A DNA stretch of 64,000 nucleotides from Bifidobacterium longum subsp. infantis ATCC 15697 = JCM 1222 = DSM 20088. GTDB lineage: Bacteria; Actinomycetota; Actinomycetes; Actinomycetales; Bifidobacteriaceae. Numbering within the stretch: the stretch's first letter is position 1; every line of letters begins with the position of its first letter. The DNA lies in contig NC_017219.1 of assembly GCF_000269965.1 (NCBI RefSeq), positions 2,542,001 through 2,606,000 on the forward strand. The letters are read 5' to 3'. The notes under the pieces are model-generated. The model saw only the letters and a list, made by a program, of their open reading frames with translations. It did no database searches and was not told where the DNA came from. The position numbers and the translations under genes were made by a program. Of this stretch, positions 1 to 14,186 are shown piece after piece.

Positions 1-2609
<2,609 letters not shown>

Positions 2610-2796
2610 AAAAAACTTCATGAAAAGCATCCGAATAGATGACTCTCAAAACAAAAATTGACGAGCACGTCCTTAAGGAAGGACGCCCTCAAAAAACCTC
2701 ACCCCTCATCAAACCCTCCCGGGTACCCGACCACCACGACAGGCGATCAGGCGAGGAATGAACTGGCAATCATTGACTATAAAGAAGTAGTACAAA

Positions 2797-2817
2797 CACG
2801 CTCTTGAGTTCTCAAAC
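2797..2817 (-). promoter_or_regulatory. Conserved actinobacterial rRNA leader motif
   Basis: On the minus strand the sequence reads GTTTGAGAACTCAAGAGCGT, about 190 bases ahead of 16S. The same kind of motif (TTGAGAACTCAA followed by GTG) recurs in rRNA leaders of mycobacteria, corynebacteria and streptomycetes. There it lies downstream of the promoters and is linked with antitermination or precursor processing. The match is direct; the role is taken from those relatives. Confidence 0.65.
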
Positions 2818-2884
2818 CACCACCACTCACCCAACTCACAGCTCTCCAGGAAGAGAACCACTCGCCGAGCGGCAGCAAGGAAAT

Positions 2885-2913
2885 AACTTACACGCATGTT
2901 TGGATTCGCGCAA
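2885..2913 (-). promoter_or_regulatory. Candidate rRNA operon promoter
   Basis: On the minus strand TTGCGC (2908-2913) and TAAGTT (2885-2890) are separated by exactly 17 bases. They lie just upstream of the conserved leader motif and about 280 bases before 16S. Further weak promoter-like pairs occur at 2940-2980, so several start points are possible. The rest of the 2610-3124 gap is leader and upstream sequence with no credible gene. Confidence 0.45.
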
Positions 2914-3124
2914 ATCGAGGCGCGCAAAAGCCTCAGGAATCGTTGCAATCACACGGTTCCTTCGGCGTGTCGCAAACAGCCTATTTGCACTGTTCTGATA
3001 CCAGAATAATCCGTCTTTGCATTGCCGATGCGTAACAAATTCATGTGTTCACCGGCGTGTTGCAAGAATTCGATTGCGTGACCATCCAGGTTCACCTTCT
3101 CGCAACCGGTCATCGCATATGCAA

Positions 3125-3155
3125 AAAGGGACTTCCCTTTACGGGAAGTCCCTTT
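3125..3155 (-). terminator. Rho-independent terminator after rplA
   Basis: A perfect 13-base inverted repeat (AAAGGGACTTCCC and its complement) encloses a 5-base loop. On the minus strand it is followed by a run of T. It lies 26 bases after the rplA stop codon and should end the rplK-rplA transcript. Confidence 0.85.
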
Positions 3156-3180
3156 CAGTAGCTATTGAAGCTCGCTAGCC

Positions 3181-3873
3181 TCAGGCCAGGGTGTTCGGGT
3201 CAACCGGAACGCCCGGGTTCATCGTGGAGGTGATGGTTGCCTTGGTCAGGTAACGGCCCTTCACGGTGGCGGGCTTCAGACGCTTGACTTCGTCGGCCAC
3301 AGCCTTGAAGTTCTCATCCAGAGCGGACTCATCGAAGCTCATCTTGCCGATGAGGAAGCTCAGGTTGCCGTTCTTGTCGACACGGAACTCGATCTTGCCG
3401 CCCTTGATGTCCTTGACAGCCTTGGTGACATCCATGGTCACGGTGCCGGTCTTGGGGTTCGGCATCAGGCCACGCGGACCGAGCACACGGCCCAGACGGC
3501 CGACCTTGCCCATCATGTCCGGAGTAGCAACCACGGCGTCGAAGTCGAGGAAGCCGCCCTGAACCTTTGCGATCAGGTCGTCATCACCGACGATGTCGGC
3601 GCCAGCCTCGGTGGCCTCGGTAGCTTTCGGGCCACGGGCGAACACGAGGACCTTGGCGGTCTTACCAGTGCCGTGAGGCAGGTTGACGGTGCCGCGCACG
3701 AGCTGGTCGGCCTTACGCGGGTCGACGCTCAGACGGAACACGGCCTCGACGGTCTGGTCGAAGTTGTAGGCAGGCATGCTCTTGAGCAGAGCGATGGCCT
3801 CGTTGGCGGTGTAGAGGTTGTTGCGATCGACGCGCTCAGCGGCTTCGCGGTACTTCTTGGAACGCTTTACCAT
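3181..3873 (-). CDS. rplA: 50S ribosomal protein L1
   Basis: L1 forms the stalk at the E site of the large subunit, binding 23S rRNA and assisting release of deacylated tRNA. It is also a translational repressor of its own operon in many bacteria. The 230-residue product has the family's usual length. It shows the N-terminal KRSKKYREA start and the signature [15 protein letters not shown] near residues 130-146, the classical L1 motif. The ATG at 3873 is preceded by AAGGAGAAGGAC. It lies 15 bases after rplK in the same orientation, the standard pairing, and a strong terminator follows it. Confidence 0.97.
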   Translation of the reverse strand: MVKRSKKYREAAERVDRNNLYTANEAIALLKSMPAYNFDQTVEAVFRLSVDPRKADQLVRGTVNLPHGTGKTAKVLVFARGPKATEATEAGADIVGDDDLIAKVQGGFLDFDAVVATPDMMGKVGRLGRVLGPRGLMPNPKTGTVTMDVTKAVKDIKGGKIEFRVDKNGNLSFLIGKMSFDESALDENFKAVADEVKRLKPATVKGRYLTKATITSTMNPGVPVDPNTLA

Positions 3874-3888
3874 CTGTCCTTCTCCTTA

Positions 3889-4320
3889 TCAGTCCGTAAC
3901 CGTGATGCCCATCGAGCGAGCGGTACCCTCGATGATCTTCATGCCGGCCTCGATATCGCGAGCAGACAGGTCTTCCATCTTGGTCTCGGCGATTTCGCGA
4001 ACCTGCGCCTTGGTGACAGAGCCGACCTTGTGGGTCAGCGGGTTCTCGGTACCCTTCTCAATGCCAGCAGCCTTCTTCAGCAGAGCTGCAGCCGGCGGGG
4101 TCTTGAGAACGAAGGTGAAGGAACGATCTTCGTAAACGGTGATCTCGACAGGGATGACCTGACCCATCTTGTCCTGCGTCTGGGCATTGTATGCCTTGCA
4201 GAAGTCCATGATGTTCACGCCATGCGAACCCAGAGCCGGGCCCAGCGGCGGGGCCGGGTTGGCCTTGCCAGCCTGGATCTGGAGCTTGATCAGCGCCGAG
4301 ACTTTCTTCTTGGGAGCCAT
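3889..4320 (-). CDS. rplK: 50S ribosomal protein L11
   Basis: L11 binds the GTPase-associated region of 23S rRNA and takes part in factor-dependent GTP hydrolysis and the stringent response. The 143-residue product matches the family length. It carries the N-terminal [20 protein letters not shown] segment and the C-terminal RNA-binding half ending in [10 protein letters not shown]. The start ATG at 4320 has an AAGAAGAACC ribosome site. It is first in the rplK-rplA unit, which has its own promoter in the 260-base gap after nusG. Confidence 0.97.
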   Translation of the reverse strand: MAPKKKVSALIKLQIQAGKANPAPPLGPALGSHGVNIMDFCKAYNAQTQDKMGQVIPVEITVYEDRSFTFVLKTPPAAALLKKAAGIEKGTENPLTHKVGSVTKAQVREIAETKMEDLSARDIEAGMKIIEGTARSMGITVTD

Positions 4321-4513
4321 ATTATGGTTCTTCTTTCTATAACGCGGTTCGAATGGTCGCCGTCCTCAGGTTCGTCTGTCTGCCATCATGCTCGGTCTTG
4401 ACTCATTATTTATCCGTGCATGCTGTAGGCAATCGGCCTGTGGTCGGTCTCCTCCCGCAACTTATATTGCTGTGCTGTGCTAGCGGGTCTTCCCTCCAGA
4501 CACAAGCTTTCCT

Positions 4514-4541
4514 ATTATGCAAATCCACCCGGACAACACAA
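4514..4541 (-). promoter_or_regulatory. Candidate promoter for rplK-rplA
   Basis: On the minus strand TTGTGT (4536-4541) and CATAAT (4514-4519) are separated by 16 bases. They overlap the tail of the nusG terminator and leave a leader of about 190 bases before rplK. A long leader is expected if L1 represses this operon by binding mRNA, but I could not pick out a convincing 23S-like L1 site. Confidence 0.4.
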
Positions 4542-4542
4542 A

Positions 4543-4565
4543 AGCCCGACCACGATGGTCGGGCT
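4543..4565 (-). terminator. Rho-independent terminator after nusG
   Basis: A 10-base perfect stem (AGCCCGACCA) with a 3-base loop is followed on the minus strand by TTTTG. It lies 15 bases after the nusG stop and separates secE-nusG from rplK-rplA. Confidence 0.85.
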
Positions 4566-4580
4566 CTGCAAAGTTTGGGG

Positions 4581-5474
4581 TTAATCTAGCTTCTGAACCT
4601 GGTGGAAGCCAAGCTCCACCGGCGTATCACGGCCGAAAATGGACACGAGCACGGTGAGCTTCTGAGTGGTGGGTTCCACGTCGGAAACAACGGCGGCCAT
4701 GGTGGCGAAAGGCCCATCGGTGACGGTGACCTGATCGCCAACGGCGTAGGAGACTTCGACCTTGCGCTTCTTGGCGGCGGCGGGCTTGTCGCCGGCGGCC
4801 TTGAGTGCCTCGGAAGCGATCATCGGAGCCATCATCGCCACGACCTCCTTGCGGGAGAGCGGCGCCGGATCCTTGGTCGGGCCAACGAAGCCGGTCACGC
4901 CTTCGGTTTCGCGAACGATACGGCGGGCGTTCTCATCCGGCCACATACGAATCAGCACGTAGCCTGGAACACGCACGCGGGTGATGACCTTCTTGCCCTT
5001 TTCGGTGTGCTTCTCGACTTCTTCCATCGGCACCTCGACCTGGAAGATCTGGTCTTCCATGCCGAAGGAGGCGACGCGGGACTCGATATTGGTCTTCACG
5101 CGCTTCTCGTAGCCGGAGTAGGTGTGCAGCACGTACCACTTGCCATCAAGGGAACGCAGGGACTTGGAGAATTCGTCAACGGCCTGCTGACCGGCATCGG
5201 TTTCCTCGGCCTGCTCGGATTCGTTGACTTCTTCCTCGTCCTCATCCAGAGAAACGGTCTCGTTCTGAGTGGAAGCAACAGGAGCGGATTCAGTCACGGC
5301 CGGAGCGGCGGACTCAACATCTGCATTGTCGACGGATGCGTCAGATTCTGCGGAAAGGTCAGCAACCGGTTCAGCCGGGGCAACTGCCTCATCGGCAGCA
5401 GCTTCGGAAGCCTCGACAAGAGGCTCCTCAGCCGGCACGGCGTCGAGGTTCTCGAGATTCAGTTCATCACTCAT
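4581..5474 (-). CDS. nusG: Transcription termination/antitermination factor NusG
   Basis: NusG binds RNA polymerase, modulates pausing, and couples transcription to Rho or the ribosome. The protein is 297 residues against about 180 in E. coli. The NGN domain starts near residue 111 ([16 protein letters not shown]) and the KOW motif near residue 245 ([12 protein letters not shown]). The extra 110 N-terminal residues are almost entirely Ala, Glu, Asp and Ser and are probably disordered; such acidic extensions are common in actinobacterial NusG. It follows secE by 29 bases, the usual pairing, and a terminator ends the unit. Confidence 0.96.
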   Translation of the reverse strand: MSDELNLENLDAVPAEEPLVEASEAAADEAVAPAEPVADLSAESDASVDNADVESAAPAVTESAPVASTQNETVSLDEDEEEVNESEQAEETDAGQQAVDEFSKSLRSLDGKWYVLHTYSGYEKRVKTNIESRVASFGMEDQIFQVEVPMEEVEKHTEKGKKVITRVRVPGYVLIRMWPDENARRIVRETEGVTGFVGPTKDPAPLSRKEVVAMMAPMIASEALKAAGDKPAAAKKRKVEVSYAVGDQVTVTDGPFATMAAVVSDVEPTTQKLTVLVSIFGRDTPVELGFHQVQKLD

Positions 5475-5503
5475 GCGTTGTTATTCACCTTAGGTTGTGC
5501 GGA

Positions 5504-5731
5504 TCAGCCGAACACCCACAGCACGAGCTTGCCCAGACCGAAGTCCATGCCCGTGACGAGGGCCATCAGCAGCAGCACGAAGATAAACACAGCCAGAGAC
5601 CAGAAGAACAGTTCCTTGGCAGTAGGGGTTACGACCTTGCGAAGCTCGTCGATGATCTGCTTGATAAACAGACCGATACGCATGAAGACATTCGGCTTGA
5701 CTACCTTTTCGCTGTTGTTCGTCTTAGCCAT
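5504..5731 (-). CDS. secE: Preprotein translocase subunit SecE
   Basis: SecE clamps SecY in the membrane-embedded Sec translocon. The 75-residue product is the short single-span form typical of Gram-positive bacteria. It has an amphipathic segment with MRIGLFIKQIIDELRKV at about residues 17-33, the conserved TPTAKEL joint, then one hydrophobic span (FFWSLAVFIFVLLLMALV). It lies between tRNA-Trp and nusG, the conserved tRNA-secE-nusG order of many bacteria. Confidence 0.95.
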   Translation of the reverse strand: MAKTNNSEKVVKPNVFMRIGLFIKQIIDELRKVVTPTAKELFFWSLAVFIFVLLLMALVTGMDFGLGKLVLWVFG

Positions 5732-5768
5732 TCCGTACCTCGCGTCAGCTGCTTGATTATTGAAAACT

Positions 5769-5844
5769 TGGCAGGGAAGGCGGGACTCGAACCCACAACC
5801 TACGGTTTTGGAGACCGTTGCGCTACCAATTGCGCCACTTCCCT
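5769..5844 (-). tRNA. tRNA-Trp (anticodon CCA)
   Basis: The complement starts AGGGAAGTGGCGCAATTGG and folds as a cloverleaf. The 7-base acceptor stem is AGGGAAG/CTTCCCT and the anticodon loop CTCCAAA gives anticodon CCA. The T loop is GTTCGAGTC. Discriminator G and an encoded CCA end the 76-base gene. It sits 38 bases ahead of secE and may be co-transcribed with it. Confidence 0.96.
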
Positions 5845-5996
5845 AGGTGAAAATCCACCTCGGCGTGCATTCCGTAGAGAACGCTTCGCCACGGCGAAAC
5901 CGCCAAATCGTTATAGTAACGGCTCCGGTGGATTATCGCAAATCGCGTGTCGCGCGCGTGGCATGTGCGGGGCATGTGCGTGGCACGCGACTCTTC

Positions 5997-7202
5997 TCAG
6001 TTGGCCCATTCCTTGAATCGACGCATGCCTTCGGCTAGGTCTTCGTCGGCCAATGCGTAGGAGAAACGCAGGTAACCGGGAGCGCCGAAGGCCTCGCCGG
6101 GGACGGCGGCCACGTGGGCCTCATCCAACAGTGCGGCGGCAAAGTCAGCGGACGTATCGGACACTGTACCCTTGGGACCCAGCGGCTTGCCAAGCAAAGC
6201 GGTGATGTCCGCAAAAGCGTAGAACGCGCCGGTCGGAGTCGGGCAGTTGACGCCCTCGATATCGTTCAAGGCGGTCACAATCGCACGGCGGCGCGCGTCA
6301 AAGGCCTTACGCATCTCATGCACCTCATCCAGCGGACCGGCCACAGCAGCCAAAGCAGCACGCTGGGAGATGTTGGCCACATTGGAGGTCATATGCCCCT
6401 GCAGCTTGGTGGCGGCCTTGGCCACCTCAAGCGGAGCGACCATCCAGCCGACACGCCAGCCCGGCATCGCATAGGTCTTGGCCACGCCGTTGAGCACCAG
6501 CAACTGCCTGCGGCATTCCGGCACGGCGGCACCGATGTAGGTGGTGTGCACATCGTCATAGTTCAGGTGCTCGTAGATCTCGTCGGAGATAACCCAAATG
6601 TGGTGCTCGACGGCCCAACGACCGATCGCTTCCACGGTTTCCGGCTTCCAGACGGCTCCGGTCGGGTTGTTCGGGGAGTTGACGATGATTGCCTTCGTAT
6701 GCTCGGTACGGGCCGCTTCCAGAGCCTCAAGCGAGGGCTCGAAGTTCACGTCGGCACCGGCGAATACTTCGACCGGCACACCACCGGCAATCTTCACAGC
6801 CTCGGGGTAGCTGGTCCAGTACGGAGCGGGAATGATGACCTCATCGCCATCGTTGAGCAAGATCTGGAAGGATTCATACACGGCCTGCTTGCCGCCGTTG
6901 GTCACCACAACCTGATCGGCATTGACCTCGTAGCCGGAATCGCGCAGCACCTTAGCCGCAATCGCTTCGCGCAGCTCGGGCAGGCCCGGCGTAGGCGTGT
7001 ACTTGTAATTCTTCGGGTCAAGGCAGGCATCTGCCGCAGCCTTGACCACGTTTGCGGGGGTCGGGAAATTCGGTTCACCTGCGCCGAAGCCGATAACGTC
7101 AAGTCCGGCGGCCTTCATGGCCTTGGCCTTGGAATCGACGGCGAGCGTAGCGCTCGGTGCCACAGTGTTGATACGGTCGGAAAGAGTCTGCCATTGCGCC
7201 AT
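5997..7202 (-). CDS. aspC: Aspartate aminotransferase, class I (PLP)
   Basis: It exchanges amino groups between aspartate and 2-oxoglutarate using pyridoxal phosphate. The sequence has [12 protein letters not shown] near the N-terminus, the NSPNNPTG motif and DEIYEHLNY. The Schiff-base lysine is in [16 protein letters not shown], which reads as the Ib-type aspartate transaminase. I chose the ATG at 7202 because GGGAG lies 8 bases upstream; in-frame ATGs at 7208 and 7217 have no proper ribosome site. It is monocistronic between tRNA-Trp and proB. Substrate specificity (aspartate versus other amino acids) cannot be fixed from sequence. Confidence 0.88.
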   Translation of the reverse strand: MAQWQTLSDRINTVAPSATLAVDSKAKAMKAAGLDVIGFGAGEPNFPTPANVVKAAADACLDPKNYKYTPTPGLPELREAIAAKVLRDSGYEVNADQVVVTNGGKQAVYESFQILLNDGDEVIIPAPYWTSYPEAVKIAGGVPVEVFAGADVNFEPSLEALEAARTEHTKAIIVNSPNNPTGAVWKPETVEAIGRWAVEHHIWVISDEIYEHLNYDDVHTTYIGAAVPECRRQLLVLNGVAKTYAMPGWRVGWMVAPLEVAKAATKLQGHMTSNVANISQRAALAAVAGPLDEVHEMRKAFDARRRAIVTALNDIEGVNCPTPTGAFYAFADITALLGKPLGPKGTVSDTSADFAAALLDEAHVAAVPGEAFGAPGYLRFSYALADEDLAEGMRRFKEWAN

Positions 7203-7292
7203 AGTCATGGCTCCCATGCTAAACCTACAGCACGAAAAATCGCCAGAGCCGCACTATGGTGATGAAACCTGTCGTGTGACAGATTCCATCAG

Positions 7293-8426
7293 TCACACGA
7301 GCACGAGATTGTCGCGATGAATCAGTGGGTGGGCATACTGGGGGCCGAGGAAACGCTTGAGTTGGGCGGTGTTACGCCCGAGCATCTGCGGAATTTCTTC
7401 GGAATCGAAGCCGGCGAGGCCTCGGGCCAGGTGTTCGCCGCTTTCGGCATCGATCCAGACCGGATCGCCGGCGGAAAAATCGCCATGCACTTCGAGCGCG
7501 CCAGTAGCCAGCAGCGAGGCACGCCCGCCGCGAATCGCCTGGCCGGCACCCGCATCGACCACAATCGCGCCGCGCGGGTCGGCGGCAAAACCAATCCACA
7601 GACGGCGTGATGAGCCGCGGGCCTTAACCGGTGCGAACACGGTGCCCACCGGATCGCCCATCATCGCCGGGCCCGCGTTCGAGGCGCAGGTGAGTACCGT
7701 GGGGATGCCCGAGACGGCCGCCACGCGCGCGGCCTCGAGTTTGGTGACCATGCCGCCGGTGCCGACCTTGGAGCCGGAGCCGGAGACTTGGATGTCGCCA
7801 AGTGCATCGATAACGTTCGGCACATATTCCACACGGCGGGAGCCGGGCTGCGAGGGCGGTGCAGTGTACAGCGCGTCCACGTCGGTCAGTAGCACCAAGG
7901 CTTCGGCCCGCACCAGATTGGCTACCAAGGCGGAGAGTCGATCGTTATCGCCGAAACGAATCTCGTTCGAGGCCAACGAATCGTTTTCGTTGATAATCGG
8001 CACCACGCCGAGGTCGAGCAGACGGTCCAGCGTGCGTTCCACATTGCGGTACTGGGTGGCACGAATCGTGTCTTCAGCGGTAATCAGAATCTGGCCTACG
8101 CGAATACCGAAACGGCCAAAAGCAGTCTCGTAGCGAGCCATGAGCAAACCTTGGCCGACCGCTGCGGTGGCCTGCTGAGTAGCCACGTCGGCCGGGCGTT
8201 CGTCAAAGCCCAGCGGGCCGAAGCCGGCCGCAATAGCACCAGAGGAAACCAGTACTACACGCCCGCCCATCAGTCGTATTTGGGCAAGGGCGGCAGCCAG
8301 AGCGTCGAGCTTGTCCGGGTCGAGGTGACCGCTCGGCTGGGTCAGTGAGCTGGAGCCGACTTTCACGACAATGGTTCCGGCTGCGGCGACCATGCGCCGC
8401 ACCTCGGCCTGACTGGGAGTGCTCAT
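7293..8426 (-). CDS. proB: Glutamate 5-kinase
   Basis: ProB phosphorylates glutamate at the gamma-carboxyl, the first step of proline synthesis. The 377-residue protein has the amino-acid-kinase fold with VVKVGSSSLT at residues 21-30, SSGAIAAG and the NENDSLASNEIRFGDND substrate region. A C-terminal PUA domain lies at about residues 285-360. Its ATG directly abuts the obgE stop (TAAATG), so it is translated as part of the obgE transcript. Proline feedback inhibition is expected from the family. Confidence 0.95.
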   Translation of the reverse strand: MSTPSQAEVRRMVAAAGTIVVKVGSSSLTQPSGHLDPDKLDALAAALAQIRLMGGRVVLVSSGAIAAGFGPLGFDERPADVATQQATAAVGQGLLMARYETAFGRFGIRVGQILITAEDTIRATQYRNVERTLDRLLDLGVVPIINENDSLASNEIRFGDNDRLSALVANLVRAEALVLLTDVDALYTAPPSQPGSRRVEYVPNVIDALGDIQVSGSGSKVGTGGMVTKLEAARVAAVSGIPTVLTCASNAGPAMMGDPVGTVFAPVKARGSSRRLWIGFAADPRGAIVVDAGAGQAIRGGRASLLATGALEVHGDFSAGDPVWIDAESGEHLARGLAGFDSEEIPQMLGRNTAQLKRFLGPQYAHPLIHRDNLVLV

Positions 8427-10435
<2,009 letters not shown>

Positions 10436-10457
10436 GATTCATGGTCCTTTCTATAAC

Positions 10458-10766
10458 TCAGGCAATCGCCGTGATCTTGACGATAGTCAGCTTCTGGCGG
10501 TGACCCTTACGGCGAGCAACACCAGTCTTGTTCTTGTACTTCTGGATGTCAATCTTCGGGCCCTTGGCTTCGTCGTTCACGACCTCAGCCTTGACGGACA
10601 CCTTGGCCAGATCGGCGGCGGCAAGGGTGACCTTGTCACCATCGACAACGAGGGAGACCGGGAATTCCACGGTATCGCCCTTCTTGGCGTCGAGACGGTT
10701 CACGAGGATGACGTCGCCAACCTCGACCTTTTCCTGATGGCCACCGGCCTTCACAATCGCGTACAT
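10458..10766 (-). CDS. rplU: 50S ribosomal protein L21
   Basis: L21 is a 23S-binding structural protein. The start is the ATG at 10766 ([14 protein letters not shown]), preceded by AAAAGGAACG; an upstream in-frame extension adds 14 residues unlike any L21. The 102-residue length is normal, and the C-terminal signature [11 protein letters not shown] is present. It leads rplU-rpmA with a promoter at 10863-10891. Confidence 0.96.
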   Translation of the reverse strand: MYAIVKAGGHQEKVEVGDVILVNRLDAKKGDTVEFPVSLVVDGDKVTLAAADLAKVSVKAEVVNDEAKGPKIDIQKYKNKTGVARRKGHRQKLTIVKITAIA

Positions 10767-10862
10767 TATCGTTCCTTTTATGTTTTGGAAAGCTACCTTG
10801 CCTAACACGCACCGAGCCTGCGGTCAGACACCGAGTTTCGAATCTACACCACCATACGGACT

Positions 10863-10891
10863 AAATCAAATGATTTTTGCCCGCGTGTCAA
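10863..10891 (-). promoter_or_regulatory. Candidate promoter for rplU-rpmA
   Basis: On the minus strand a perfect -35 TTGACA (10886-10891) is followed after 17 bases by TGATTT (10863-10868). The leader to rplU would be about 90 bases. The position, between the RNase E/G stop and rplU, fits separate initiation of the ribosomal-protein unit. Confidence 0.6.
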
Positions 10892-10917
10892 GCACGACAC
10901 ACCTGTTACTCTTCCGC

Positions 10918-13851
10918 TTACTCTTCCGCCGTGTTGTTGGCAGCGACGGCAGCGGCGGCAATCTGAGCCAGTTTGGCTTTGACGTCAGCGCTGGAACCAG
11001 CCGGTTCGGGAGCGGGAGCGGTGCCGCGACCGTGCTTGTTGGTTTTGACGAACGGGTCGCCACCGCGAAGCGCGTAGGGATCGTCGTAGTCGGCCGAAAC
11101 GGTCGGCTGATCATGCAGGATGAAACCACGGCCCTTGCAGGTCGGGCATTCCTCGGAGAACGCCTCGACCAGACCCTGGCCGATGCGCTTGCGGGTCATC
11201 TGCACCAAACCAAGCGAGGTGACTTCGGCCACCTGATGCTTGGTGCGGTCGCGTGCCAGGCATTCGACCAAGCGGCGCAGCACCAAATCGCGGTTGGCGG
11301 GCATGACCATGTCGACGTAATCGATCATCACCATGCCACCGATATCGCGCAGGCGCAGCTGGCGGGCGATCTCTTCGGACGCCTCCAGGTTGCAGCGCGT
11401 CACCGTTTCCTCCAAGGACTTGCCCTTGCCGATAAAGCGTCCGGTGTTCACGTCGATGGTGGTCATGGCTTCGGTGCGGTCGATGACGATCGAGCCGCCG
11501 GACGGCAGGTAAACCTGACGCTCCATGCCCTTACGCAGCTGGGAGTCGATGGACCACTTGTCGAACACGTCCTTGCCTTCATGCTCGGCCGGGTCCCACT
11601 TCTCCAGCTTGTCCTTCAAGTCGGGGGCCATGGTGTCCAGGTATTCCTCGATGCGGCCGTAGACCTTGTCACCTTCCACGATGAGCTTGCTGAAGTCGTC
11701 GTTGAAGATGTCGCGCACCACGCGGATGGCCACGTCGGGCTCGCCCTGCAGGAGCTTCGGGCGCTTGCCGTGCCAGAATTCCTCGCGCTTGGCGTTGATG
11801 CGCTCCCACTGGCGGACCAGTGATTCGAGATCCTTGACGATGGCGTCTTCGGATGCGCCCTCGGCTGCGGTGCGGATGATCACGCCCATGTCTTTCGGGG
11901 CGATCTTGGAGACGATGTTCTTCAGACGGCTGCGTTCGCGCTCCGAAAGCTTGCGACTCACGCCGGTCATGCCGCCGGATGGCACGAGCACCAGGAAGCG
12001 GCCGGCGAGCGTGACCTGAGAGGTCAGGCGGGCACCCTTGTGGCCGATCGGGTCCTTAGTGACCTGCACGAGCACCGGGTCGCCGGACTTGAACGCCAGC
12101 TCGATGCGGCGCGGCTGGCCTTCGAGACGAGCGGCATCCCAGTTGACCTCGCCGGCGTAGAGCACGCCGTTGCGGGCCTGGCCGATATCCACGAATGCGG
12201 CCTCCATGCTGGGCAGCACGTTCTGCACGCGGCCAAGATAGATGTTGCCGACGGTCTGTACTTCCTGAATGTCGGAGACGTAATGCTCGACCAAAACATT
12301 GTCTTCCACCACGGAAATCTGGGTGTGCTGTTCCTTCTCACGCACCACCATCAGGCGGTCCACGTTCTCGCGGCGTGCGAGGAAGTCCTGCTCCATGAGC
12401 TGGCTCTGGCGGCTGCGCTCACGACGGTTGTCACGGCGGCGTTGCTTCTTGGCCTCGAGACGAGTGGAGCCCTCCACATCAGTGATCTCGTCGATGTACT
12501 GCTGCTTGCGGGAGCGGCGGACCAGCGGCTGTTCGCTGTTCTGACTCTGGTCGTCGGTGCCCTCGCCGTTCTTGCCGCCACGACGGCGGCGGCGACGGCG
12601 AGTGACGGTCTGCTCCTCATCGTCCTCATCGCGATCACGGTCATGATCATCGCGATCGTCACGACGGCGGGAACGCGTATCCTCGGCATCGTTCTCGGCG
12701 GTATCGTGCTCGCCGTTGGCACCGGTTTCGCCGCGTGAGCCGCGACGGCGGCGACGGCGCGAACGGGTGCGGATGGCGTCGGATTCTTCGTCGCCCTCCT
12801 CTTCGGCAATCGGCGAGTAGGCGATATCGTCCAGCTCGAGGTCTTCCTCAATCTGCTCGACTTCGGCGGCTGCACGGCGCTCCTGGGCGTTCAGGCGGCG
12901 GGAGCGACGGGAACGGCGAGAGTCGGAAGCGTCATTGGAATCGAAATCATCATGGTCCGCGTTGGCGCTGGCATTGGCGTCACCGGCGGCAGCGTTGCGG
13001 CCACGATCGTCACGGTCGTCACGGCGGCGGCTGCGCGGCTGCGCGTCGTCATCATCGTGGCTGCGCGAGCGGCGGGAGCGACGAGACGGACGTTCGTCGG
13101 CGTCAACATCGTCATCACGAGTGTCAGCGGTATCGTGCGCATCCACAGCGGCGGGCAGTACCGGTTCCTGGAAGAGCAGGGACGTCATCGGCTTGCCGCG
13201 GCGCATGGTCTCGTGGCCAGAGGGCAGGGATTCGACCGCATCGAACAGGCGCTCATCCGGGGTGTCCTCGTGCGTATCCGCAACTGCACGGCGAGAGCGG
13301 GAGCGAACCGGGCGGTCCTCGTCATCATCATCCATATCCATAGATGCACGGCGAGAGCGGCGGCGAACCGGGCGGTCCTCGTCGTAATCGTTATCGTCCG
13401 CAACCGAACGGCGACGGGAACGTGGGGCGTCATCGTCATCGAAATCATCGACACTGACAGTGCGGCGCGAACGACGAGGACGATCATCCTCGCTATACGA
13501 GTCGACCACTGTGGAAGCGGCGCGGCGCGTACGGCGACGGGTTGGGCGTTCGGCGGAATCCTTGGAATCGCTGGATTCATCGGAATCGCTGGAATCGGCC
13601 GCAGTGCCGGCATCGGGAAGCGCGGGGGCTTCGAACAGCGGGGTGCGTTCCTGCACTTGCAGTTCCAGAGAAGCGCCGGCAGCACCGGTGCCGCGAACCA
13701 CGCGACGGCCGCCGCGACGACGGCGAACAGGTTCGGCGGGCTGGGAGGCGGCGGCAGGCGCAGCGTTCACGGCTGCAGCCGAATCGGCATTGGATACGGT
13801 TGAATTATCGGTTCCGTCGTTGACGAAACCTTCACGGTTATCAGTGGGCAC
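10918..13851 (-). CDS. rne: Ribonuclease E/G
   Basis: This endoribonuclease processes rRNA and degrades mRNA. The catalytic part lies in the C-terminal half. An S1 domain sits near residues 510-600 (GNIYLGRV, PSMEAAFVDIG). The two metal-binding aspartates are in TTIDVNTG (about 797) and MVMIDYVDM (about 840), and the zinc-link CPTCKGRG is at about 904. The first 490 residues are low-complexity Arg-, Asp- and Ser-rich repeats such as RRSRR, where E. coli carries its scaffold C-terminally instead. I chose GTG at 13851 because AGGAG lies 4 bases upstream; the GTG/ATG pair at 13875-13878 has no clear ribosome site. A 308-base leader and repeat region precedes it. Confidence 0.93.
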   Translation of the reverse strand: MPTDNREGFVNDGTDNSTVSNADSAAAVNAAPAAASQPAEPVRRRRGGRRVVRGTGAAGASLELQVQERTPLFEAPALPDAGTAADSSDSDESSDSKDSAERPTRRRTRRAASTVVDSYSEDDRPRRSRRTVSVDDFDDDDAPRSRRRSVADDNDYDEDRPVRRRSRRASMDMDDDDEDRPVRSRSRRAVADTHEDTPDERLFDAVESLPSGHETMRRGKPMTSLLFQEPVLPAAVDAHDTADTRDDDVDADERPSRRSRRSRSHDDDDAQPRSRRRDDRDDRGRNAAAGDANASANADHDDFDSNDASDSRRSRRSRRLNAQERRAAAEVEQIEEDLELDDIAYSPIAEEEGDEESDAIRTRSRRRRRRGSRGETGANGEHDTAENDAEDTRSRRRDDRDDHDRDRDEDDEEQTVTRRRRRRRGGKNGEGTDDQSQNSEQPLVRRSRKQQYIDEITDVEGSTRLEAKKQRRRDNRRERSRQSQLMEQDFLARRENVDRLMVVREKEQHTQISVVEDNVLVEHYVSDIQEVQTVGNIYLGRVQNVLPSMEAAFVDIGQARNGVLYAGEVNWDAARLEGQPRRIELAFKSGDPVLVQVTKDPIGHKGARLTSQVTLAGRFLVLVPSGGMTGVSRKLSERERSRLKNIVSKIAPKDMGVIIRTAAEGASEDAIVKDLESLVRQWERINAKREEFWHGKRPKLLQGEPDVAIRVVRDIFNDDFSKLIVEGDKVYGRIEEYLDTMAPDLKDKLEKWDPAEHEGKDVFDKWSIDSQLRKGMERQVYLPSGGSIVIDRTEAMTTIDVNTGRFIGKGKSLEETVTRCNLEASEEIARQLRLRDIGGMVMIDYVDMVMPANRDLVLRRLVECLARDRTKHQVAEVTSLGLVQMTRKRIGQGLVEAFSEECPTCKGRGFILHDQPTVSADYDDPYALRGGDPFVKTNKHGRGTAPAPEPAGSSADVKAKLAQIAAAAVAANNTAEE

Positions 13852-14154
13852 AATGCTCCTCGCGGCGCGCTGCATCACGACGCCTATTTCCAGGCCTATA
13901 CGCTTGGCTCACACCACGCTCTCACCGTGGCCGCGCGAAAACGCGCCGCGTAAAGGCAACTTCGTCTCAAGTCTGTCCTGCGGGTGGCGGACACCGGCGC
14001 TTGCGTTGTCTCATTCTCGAGAGCCGCAAGGGGATCGACGCCATCTCACACGCTGATGGTTATGCAGAACCACCATCCTTTAGTATGCCACATATTTTGT
14101 GCGGGCGTGGCCCGGCGAGGCTGACGTTCTCTCGGCTCCCCTCCCTGCGGTGAC

Positions 14155-14177
14155 AGCTCCCCTCAGCGAGGGGAGCT
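14155..14177. terminator. Hairpin repeat after dapE (GCTCCCCTC family)
   Basis: AGCTCCCCTC and GAGGGGAGCT form a perfect 10-base stem around AGC, 10 bases past the dapE stop. The rest of the gap back to RNase E/G (13852-14154) holds that gene's leader and presumed promoter (CATACT near 14080 on the minus strand) and no gene. The hairpin core recurs at 29746, 31253 and 37141. Confidence 0.6.
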
Positions 14178-14186
14178 AGAGAGGTG

